A stretch of 12,498 nt of DNA from positions 1 through 12,498 of the forward strand of contig JADJSY010000072.1 of assembly GCA_016711435.1 (NCBI GenBank). Direction: 5' to 3'. Numbering within the stretch: the stretch's first letter is position 1; the number at the start of each line of letters is the position of its first letter. A program made the position numbers and the translations under genes. Shown here one piece after another: positions 7,329 through 12,498 of the stretch. The notes below the pieces were generated by a model that made no database searches, had not been told where the DNA came from, and worked only from the letters and a program-made list of their open reading frames with translations. The stretch comes from Lewinellaceae bacterium (GTDB taxonomy: Bacteria; Bacteroidota; Bacteroidia; Chitinophagales; Saprospiraceae).

Positions 7329-7476
7329 GCCCAATGGCTTGCGGCTTGTCCCGCATGCTTCTGCGGATACCTGCGCTGGGGCGGGCGCGGACTCTGTTTG
7401 GGAGCAGAGAAAACTCGAAGCCACGCTTCGCAAAATGCTTGTAAATTGTGCATGCGAAGCGCACACCTTGTTGGGC
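7329..7476 (-). repeat. attC-like recombination site
   Basis: A 148-bp element with GTTGGGC (7470-7476 on plus; R'' on minus) and GCCCAAT (7329-7335; R' on minus ATTGGGC, one mismatch to GTTRRRY). TGCG motifs lie 8-12 bp inside both cores, the position of the L boxes. The middle carries GAGTTTTC and TGCTCCCAA stretches shared with the site at 8583. R'' starts 28 bp after the HhH-hydrolase stop, and the AraC gene starts 88 bp beyond R'. Since the R' core G is changed to A, recombination here may be impaired. Confidence 0.75.
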
Positions 7477-7504
7477 GGCATTAACTTGACACGGATACGG
7501 GGTG

Positions 7505-8476
7505 TCAAGATTTTGCCGCTGATGCATTCAAAAAGGGTAGTATTCTTATAAGCAGCTTATTAGGCTTGAATAAATAAGACATATGCGTACTCTTTGATAA
7601 CACCAAGAATTCTCCGTTCAGTAACTTTGCCAATTCTGCCCCATGTTCTTCACGGACATAGTCTTTATCAGCCATAAAAACCAGCGTCTGCGTCCGAATG
7701 GACTTTAGGCTCTTTGGCGGGATACCTTTCCATGTGCGCGCCAGTTCAGCGGATTTTTCAACCAACTCTGACCACTTGTTTGGATTCGGCGCTACAGCCT
7801 GATAGTATAGACGCATTCTTTTGGGTACGATCTTGGCTGTCATGCTTTGCATGCCAGACTTCACAGGCCCGTGGTAGCCATCCAAATTAAAAATGGTGGA
7901 GCCAAGCGCCAGTTTATGCACAAGCTGTGGATGCCGAATCGCCAGCTCCATAGCCACTACACCCCCTTCGCTATAGCCGAAGAAGTCGGCTTGTTTGATA
8001 CCAATTTTATCCAGCAATGCCGCAGTGTCGTCGGCCATCTGCTCGAAACGCAACGGCCGCCCAATATCGGCAGTGCGGCCGTGAGCCTGCTGATCAATAG
8101 TAATCACCTGCCTGTTTTCCGCCAAGATCGGCACAAGAGTCGAAAAAACACCCCCTTGCAACATGCCGCCATGCAACATCACCAGCGGCTTGCTGTGACC
8201 GTGAATCTCACAGTACATTTTGAGATCACCAACTTGTACGTATTTCCCAGATTTAGGAACAGGCAAAGATTCGCCCTCTAGTGCCATACCGCACGCTGCC
8301 AGTGCCAGGCGTATCTGGGCGAGCGCATTGGGACCCATACCATGGAGTTGCTCAATCCTGGCATTGCTCTCACCCGCGAGTTGGCTGAGCCGAACATAGC
8401 CTGTATGATTCAATGCTCGCACAGCGGGAGTGGCAAGACCAATCTCAGCTATTTTGGATGTCAAATCGTACTTCAT
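7505..8476 (-). CDS. Helix-hairpin-helix / alpha/beta hydrolase fusion
   Basis: A 323-residue protein with two parts. Residues 8-66 resemble the RNA polymerase alpha C-terminal/HhH domain: IAEIGLATPAVRAL, then LSQLAGESNARIEQLHGMGPNALAQIRLAL. This fold often occurs as a stand-alone small protein. Residues 78-318 are an alpha/beta hydrolase: LHGGMLQGG near 101 for the oxyanion region, nucleophile Ser169 in GYSEGG, Asp272 in MADKDYV, His298 in KSTHMSY. The ATG at 8476 has GGAG upstream; 13 further residues upstream are open but have no ribosome-binding site. It is a single-gene cassette between the attC-like sites at 8583 and 7476. The substrate is unknown; the HhH domain could bind DNA, or simply stabilise or mediate contacts. 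Confidence 0.9.
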   Translation of the reverse strand: MKYDLTSKIAEIGLATPAVRALNHTGYVRLSQLAGESNARIEQLHGMGPNALAQIRLALAACGMALEGESLPVPKSGKYVQVGDLKMYCEIHGHSKPLVMLHGGMLQGGVFSTLVPILAENRQVITIDQQAHGRTADIGRPLRFEQMADDTAALLDKIGIKQADFFGYSEGGVVAMELAIRHPQLVHKLALGSTIFNLDGYHGPVKSGMQSMTAKIVPKRMRLYYQAVAPNPNKWSELVEKSAELARTWKGIPPKSLKSIRTQTLVFMADKDYVREEHGAELAKLLNGEFLVLSKSTHMSYLFKPNKLLIRILPFLNASAAKS

Positions 8477-8529
8477 AATTTTGTTTCTCCTTTTACCATC
8501 GGTTGGCAAGAGCATGAGTCCGGATTGGA

Positions 8530-8558
8530 AAATGATTTCGATCTCGCCGCTTTGTCAA
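8530..8558 (-). promoter_or_regulatory. Possible promoter for the HhH-hydrolase cassette
   Basis: A perfect TTGACA (8553-8558, minus) lies just inside the cassette, 25 bp after the R' core. The -10 position 17 bp away (TCATTT) is poor. Cassette genes far from an integrase need their own promoters, which makes this place reasonable, but the match is weak. Confidence 0.22.
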
Positions 8559-8582
8559 TGTGAAAATAGGCCGATTTCAGCC

Positions 8583-8721
8583 GCCCAACGGTTTGTGTGT
8601 GGGTGGGCGTGGACAATGCTTGGGAGCAGGAAAACTCAAGCCAGAAAAATGCTCGACGCGCGAAGCGTGCCGCACGCCGCAAAGTGGCAGTCCCCAGTGT
8701 CAGGCGCATACTTTGTTAGGC
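8583..8721 (-). repeat. attC-like recombination site, best preserved
   Basis: A 139-bp element, on minus starting GCCTAAC (8715-8721, R'') and ending GTTGGGC (8583-8589, R'); the two cores can pair over all seven bases with one G-T wobble, and R' fits GTTRRRY perfectly. The inner arms TATGCGC and ACACACA can pair partly. The middle has a GCTTG...CAAGC stem around GAGTTTTCCTGCTCCC and a GC-rich hairpin near 8655-8680. It follows the second SnoaL-like gene and precedes the HhH-hydrolase gene. Confidence 0.8.
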
Positions 8722-8863
8722 AACCTGCTGACTTGCCAAAACAATGGCTGAAAAGACTGCCATTAAATTGCCAAAATTATTGCGCGCGATTCGGTTTTTG
8801 CAACTGCCAAAGATAAGTAATATAATGCAAAACCGACTTTCACAAAAACCATTTGACCATTTT

Positions 8864-9276
8864 TCACTTTACAGATGCAATATAGTTGAAAAAATCGTCT
8901 GCTGCTTTTGGGTCTGCGAAGAAATGTCTACCTTCAATAATTTTTGAATTTCCAAACTTCCACAACACACAAACCATGTGGTCAAGATTGTGTTCATCAT
9001 TCCTGTTTGTCCAAAAACGTTGACATTCGATAACATAATTGTCGTTTTCGCTAACAATAAATTTTTCAACACTAACATTTGACTTCCCATTATTGCTCCC
9101 ATTACATCGAAGAAAGCAATAACTTCATTGAATCCGTTTCTAACTCCACTAAAAGGATGCTGTCCTAGCGATGTCCATTTTGCATTATCGGCTAAAACAA
9201 GTCTGAGATTATCAATATCACGTTTATTGTATGCTTCAAAGAACTTATTGATGATGTCGAGATTTGAGTTTGCCAT
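8864..9276 (-). CDS. SnoaL-like domain protein (NTF2 fold), one frameshift
   Basis: The first frame reads MANSNLDIINKFFEAYNKRDIDNL, then WTSLGQHPFSGVRNGFNEVIAFFDVM, the usual start of a small SnoaL/NTF2-fold protein. After about residue 60 the family pattern continues in another frame (SNNGKSNVSVEKFIVSEND, then HNLDHMVCVLWKFGNSKIIE and DPKAADDFFNYIASVK), ending at 8864. Adding one G near 9098-9100 (GGG to GGGG on minus) restores a 137-residue protein, the normal length. Such proteins bind small hydrophobic ligands or catalyse isomerisation or cyclisation; the role here is unknown. Without the repair the C-terminal half is replaced by unrelated residues. The ribosome-binding site is weak (AAAGGG). 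Another SnoaL-like gene lies just upstream. Confidence 0.82.
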
Positions 9277-9355
9277 ATTTTTTCCCTTTCTTTTTGTGTG
9301 TGTATGTTTTAGAGATTTTTGCTATTTAATTTGGCAGACTACAATGCAAGGGGTT

Positions 9356-9376
9356 GCCTAACTATATGTTTACCTG
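9356..9376 (-). repeat. attC-like R' arm
   Basis: On minus the sequence ends CAGGTAAACATATAGTTAGGC, with the core GTTAGGC (9356-9362) fitting GTTRRRY and the preceding GGTAA-ACA resembling the R' arms at 4761 and 1950. It lies between the stop of one SnoaL-like gene (9412) and the start of the next (9276). An R'' core is not clear; the nearest candidate, GCCCGTC near 9391-9404, is poor and would give a site of only about 49 bp. Confidence 0.45.
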
Positions 9377-9411
9377 CCATCTCATTTTCTGACGGGCGAC
9401 GGGCATCTGAC

Positions 9412-9846
9412 TTATTCAACAATCTGCTCCAATTTGGTCTTGAAACCAAGTTGTTTTAATCCACGATCATCCCATTCTCTCCTCGCCCCAATGCTCGACG
9501 ATTTTTCCGTTCGCAATTCGCACAATATAGATTCCTGTGAGGTTGACCCTTCTGCGGTGGCTGGTATTCCCCAGAAGTTGCCAGTATGTGTGCCTGTCAT
9601 CGTGACGCGTGCCACCACCTTGTCACCTTCGGCGATTAAGTCTTCTATGTTGGTGTGATAATCTGGCATTCCAATCAACGTAGTCTGATGCACAACTTTC
9701 GCGCCTTCAAGCCCAGATGGCATACCAGCTATGATATTGGGCGTGAGCACATCGGCGGACACCAATTCAGCAAGGGCGTCGAAATCGCAATTGTTATAGG
9801 CTTCCTGATAGCGGCGGACGATATTCTTATTTTCTTCGATGGACAT
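9412..9846 (-). CDS. SnoaL-like polyketide cyclase / ester cyclase, two frameshifts
   Basis: From the ATG at 9846, with AAAAGGAG just upstream, the protein starts MSIEENKNIVRRYQEAYNNCDFDALAELVS and continues to GDKVVARVTMTGTHTGNFWGIPATAEGSTSQES, a standard SnoaL-like ester cyclase of about 145 residues. The expected next segment YIVRIANGKIVEHWGEE lies in another frame between about 9530 and 9480; afterwards the first frame resumes with DDRGLKQLGF and ends normally. Two compensating single-base changes therefore scramble about 17 residues, including the conserved EHWGE segment. An upstream in-frame ATG at 9903 lacks a ribosome-binding site. Substrate and pathway are unknown. This is the rightmost gene I place in the cassette array. 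Confidence 0.85.
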   Translation of the reverse strand: MSIEENKNIVRRYQEAYNNCDFDALAELVSADVLTPNIIAGMPSGLEGAKVVHQTTLIGMPDYHTNIEDLIAEGDKVVARVTMTGTHTGNFWGIPATAEGSTSQESILCELRTEKSSSIGARREWDDRGLKQLGFKTKLEQIVE

Positions 9847-10079
9847 GTTACTCCTTTTAAAGGCAGCAGAATCTGTATTCAACGAATCGTTTTTCTTTTT
9901 CATAACTGCTGCTCAGCTTTTTGGCAGAGTGAAAGAGTCTAAATTACCATTGGTGTTTGGAAAAGAACCAGTTATTGATTAAATAATGGTACCGCTTCCA
10001 ATCTTCCAAATCCTTCAATCCATTTGAGCTAGTTGATATTGCTACCACAACATGAATGTTGCGGCGCTCCTTGTTACTC

Positions 10080-11449
10080 TTACATGGATTGCAACACAGC
10101 TTTCAGCGGCGGACTCCATCCTTTATTTCCAGCGTCTTATATCCGCCATAGCCGAGGAGCAATCCTTGCGCGTCAATGGTTCGATGCAAAAACCAGAAAT
10201 AGGCAAAATGCCAAGGCCATGCTCAGCCGCCTTACGCCTTACCGCCTTATCATCCATCCCATCTGGGAGCCAGCCAATGCAGCGCAGACCCGCCTCCGGT
10301 GAATCCATTTCCAATGGCAATTCACTGACTGCTTTAAGAAGCGTGGCGCGGCGTTCCGCATAAAGGATTCGCATTCGCCGCAGATGACGGGCAAAGTGAC
10401 CTTCGGCAATGAAATCAGCGAGCGCGGCTTGTTCCAGCACGGGAGCGTGCATGTCGAGGTGGCGGCGCACCGTCAGAAATGGATCAACCAACGGCGGGGG
10501 AAGAATCAGGTACCCAATCCGCAAAGACGGAAAAAGCACCTTGCTGAATGTGCCGATGTAGATCACGCGGCCCGCATCATCCAGCCCTTGCAAAGCCGCC
10601 AGCGGACGTTCAGCAAAACGATATTCGCTGTCGTAATCATCTTCGAGAAGGTAGGCATGGCACGCTTGGCCCAATCCAATATTGCCAATCGCCGCGCCAG
10701 ACTCATCGTGACGCCCAAAGGATATTGATGCGATGGAGTGAGGTAGGCCAGACGGGCTTTGGGACGCGCGCGATCCCTCTCCTCTACGATCATTCCCTCC
10801 CTGTCAATTGGTACTGGGACGATGTGCGCCTTCGCCCCGATGAAAGCGCCTCGCGCGCCGAAATAGCCTGGATCCTCCAACCAGACAGAATCGCCAGCGT
10901 TGAGCAACATGCGTGAGGTCAGATCAAGCGCGCCCTCCAGCCGCATCCTGGTATCCGTAATTTTTTTCCGGACATGTGCTTAGCCTGTTTGATGACAAGC
11001 CGCGACCAACTTTTAGGGAAACGCATCCAAAGCTGGCGCATCAGGGCTAAGCAGGCGCAGGGTTCTGACGATGGGCAATGACACAAATGTGCGGGATAAT
11101 TCCATTTGTGCTCTGGCATGATCCGAAAATACTGGCTGAGACGGTTCGATGGGTTCTGCGGGGTATCATGATTTTGCGGCGTTAATAGGAGGTCAGGCAA
11201 AACACGCGCGACAAATGTTCCACTCCCTTCCGAGGATTCGAGATACCCTTCTGCTGTCAATTGCCTGTAAGCGTTCAGGATGGTATTGCGCGACACCCCG
11301 AGTTCATCCGCCAGCGCACGGGTGGATGGCAACTTTGTCCCGCCTGTCAATTCCCCGGAAAGGATCGCTGTCTGCAAATGTGTGTAGATTTGCTGATAGA
11401 GCGGAGCATTTAAATCAGGATGAAATGGGTTACCTTTAAATATGGTCAT
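10080..11449 (-). pseudogene. MocR/PdxR-type regulator (GntR + aminotransferase I), broken
   Basis: The N-terminal winged helix is intact (PLYQQIYTHLQTAILSGEL, then LPSTRALADELGVSRNTILNAYRQL, about residues 16-70). The fold-type I aminotransferase domain follows but lies in several frames: PALDAFP near 11020, SWSRLVIKQAKHM after it, then ALDLTSRMLLNAGDSVWLEDPGY from about 10930, LLEDDYDSEYRF from about 10650 and GTFSKVLFPSLRIGY with the PLP lysine at about 10541. The C-terminus GLLLGYGGYKTLE, then RR-LKAVLQSM, is in further frames and ends at TAA 10080. Between YGYQDAAG and ALDLTS about 37 family residues are missing, pointing to a deletion of roughly 110 bp near 10935. With that and at least five frameshifts it is a pseudogene. 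MocR proteins sense PLP-linked metabolites and usually regulate a divergent gene; none is seen here. Confidence 0.85.
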
Positions 11450-11513
11450 GGCTTACCTCAGGGTATCAAGTCTGCCAGTTAAATGAATTTGGATTGGTTA
11501 ACTGAAATACTTG

Positions 11514-12010
11514 TTATATTGCCAATGCAATTTGAATTTGCTGAATGTGTCCATGCCCGTATTGCCTGGCATAAGTTTCAACAAAGTGGTCGATGGAAAG
11601 TTCGCCCATGTCGGGGTGAATTCCAACTCGCGCAAAATCATTGGGTTCAAGTTGAGCAAGCAGCGTTGACCAGCGGCTGTGAAGTCCGCGCAGGATGGAT
11701 AGAGAGGCGGTAACATCCGTTTGTTTCGCATCGTCAAGTTCTGCCCAGGCTTCCTGTTCCCATGTTTTGAGAGTCGGTCGGTCTTCTGTCAGAATCAATT
11801 TCATTCGAGTATAGGCATGGATGTGTGAATCAGCCAGATGATGAATCGTCTGCGCGATGTTCCAATCGCCGTCGAGGGTGGGGTGTTCGGGTGGACAAGC
11901 CAAATGGAGCCGATCAGTTGTCAGGTTAAGAATGATGCGTTCCAAATCGCTGGGAAATTTTTTATTTTGGTAATGCAATCCTGTCGCTGGGCAGTTGTCA
12001 TTGTGGTCAT
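11514..12010 (-). CDS. YfiT/DinB-family putative thiol transferase, one frameshift
   Basis: The main frame (11978-11514) gives 154 residues with the YfiT pattern: GDWNIAQTIHHLADSHIHAYTRMKLILTED, then EQEAWAELDDA, LHSRWSTLL and ETYARQYGHGHIQQI. Metal-ligand candidates are His46 or His47, His142 and His144. The N-terminus lies in another frame: the ATG at 12010, with AGAGG upstream, encodes MTTMTTAQRQD, a usual start of this family, and one missing base near 11979 separates it from the rest. Repaired, the protein has 165 residues. YfiT of Bacillus is a bacillithiol transferase, but the substrate in this organism is open. The ATG is 9 bp after the WYL regulator stop, so the pair forms an operon. 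Confidence 0.82.
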
Positions 12011-12019
12011 TTTTCCTCT

Positions 12020-12498
12020 TTATTGCGCCGCAAGTTTTTTGGCGAGATGATGTAATGCGATGCGCAAATCCTCAGGCTCACGTACTGAAAAGTCGAAAGA
12101 AAATTTTGACAGTTGACGCGCGAGCCAATCCAGGTCGTCGGTGCTTCCACGCAACAGCACGCCATCGTCAAAAGGTTCCAGCACGCCACAACACATCCGG
12201 TATTTCTTCTTTGGCAGAGGCAAGGTCTGTTTAAAAAAATGTTCGGCAGCATAGACTTCCATGGCGCTGGCAATCGCTTTGTGGCAACGTGCCATCGCAT
12301 CGAATTGTTCAACGGCGGCGGCTCCAGACGTTTACTGCGTCGGTCAAGTCAACTTCGGCGGTCCAATCTGAAAGAGCGACTGCCGAGGTTCCCGCCAACC
12401 GACGGCTGACCCGCCGCGCGCCTTGATGATACGCCAAGCCATGTACGGATCTAGATCACGCTCGGTTTCGCTCGCGCCTGTACCCAGATTGATACAAC
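12020..12498 (-). pseudogene. WYL-domain transcriptional regulator, 3' end, frameshifted
   Basis: Only the C-terminal part of a YafY-type WYL regulator is in the window. The last frame (12295-12020) reads FDAMARCHKAIASAMEVYAAEHF from slightly upstream, then GVLEPFDDGVLLRGSTDDLDWLARQLSKFSFDFSVREPEDLRIALHHLAKKLA, the conserved WCX-type C-terminal module. Upstream, WYL-domain segments appear in other frames: TGASETERDLDPY near 12460, then GLAYHQGARR, TAEVDLTDAV near 12350 and KRLEPPPL near 12320. At least three frame changes are needed to join them. Such proteins normally carry an N-terminal HTH and respond to a ligand or nucleic acid; the HTH lies outside the window. The operon with YfiT suggests it controlled that gene. 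Confidence 0.8.

Noticed and set aside
7242..7508. N-terminal extension of the AraC regulator
   Set aside because: The frame is open but crosses the attC-like element; the start at 7241 has a strong GAGGAG ribosome-binding site.
87..9846. Antiphage defence island or toxin-antitoxin pair
   Set aside because: Small genes of unknown role are present, but none shows a recognisable toxin, antitoxin, nuclease or defence ATPase motif; the kinase resembles a metabolite kinase.
1..12498. CRISPR array, insertion sequence, tRNA or rRNA
   Set aside because: No regularly spaced short repeats, transposase motifs, tRNA-like cloverleaf or rRNA-like sequence was noticed on either strand.
1..12498. Integron integrase or attI site within the window
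   Set aside because: No tyrosine recombinase motif was found in any frame, so the integron is inferred from sites only.

Overview
The window reads as a mobile gene-cassette array from a mesophilic bacterium, most likely a Chloroflexota (Anaerolineae-type) genome or a close relative. That placement is inference. It rests on protein style (DinB/YfiT proteins, DUF4287, DUF998, a helix-hairpin-helix fused to an alpha/beta hydrolase, YafY-type WYL regulator) and on attC-like repeats that resemble ones I associate from memory with Anaerolineae; no search was possible. Every gene I can support lies on the minus strand, so the region is described from high to low coordinates.

Right part (12498-10080), ordinary chromosomal or flanking genes, badly damaged: the 3' end of a WYL-domain regulator broken by frameshifts, a YfiT/DinB-family protein 9 bp behind it with one frameshift near its start, and a MocR/PdxR-type GntR-aminotransferase regulator broken by several frameshifts and a probable internal deletion of roughly 110 bp. 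The 233 bp between the MocR remnant and the next gene (9847-10079) shows nothing I can name.

Middle and left part (9846-87), the array: blocks of one to three genes separated by attC-like elements. Each element is bounded by GCCYAAC / GTTRGGC-type inverted core sites, with R'' lying a short way after a stop codon and R' ahead of the next gene. In order: a SnoaL-like protein / core site 9356; a second SnoaL-like protein / attC 8583-8721; HhH-alpha/beta hydrolase / attC 7329-7476; AraC regulator - DUF998 membrane protein - DUF4287 protein / half site 5440-5492; small zinc ribbon protein plus a GNAT acetyltransferase remnant / attC 4761-4844; P-loop kinase / half site 4021; alpha/beta hydrolase / half site 3077; lipoprotein / expanded attC 1950-2261; membrane protein - DinB protein / terminator at the window edge. 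No integrase gene or attI is visible, so an integron is inferred from the sites alone.

The array genes do not form one pathway. They are the usual mixture of cassette cargo: small hydrolases, small-molecule binding folds, metal-dependent transferases, a regulator and surface proteins. Single-base frameshifts recur, several in or beside homopolymers, so residual long-read errors compete with real gene decay as an explanation. Gene calls below give the repaired extent.
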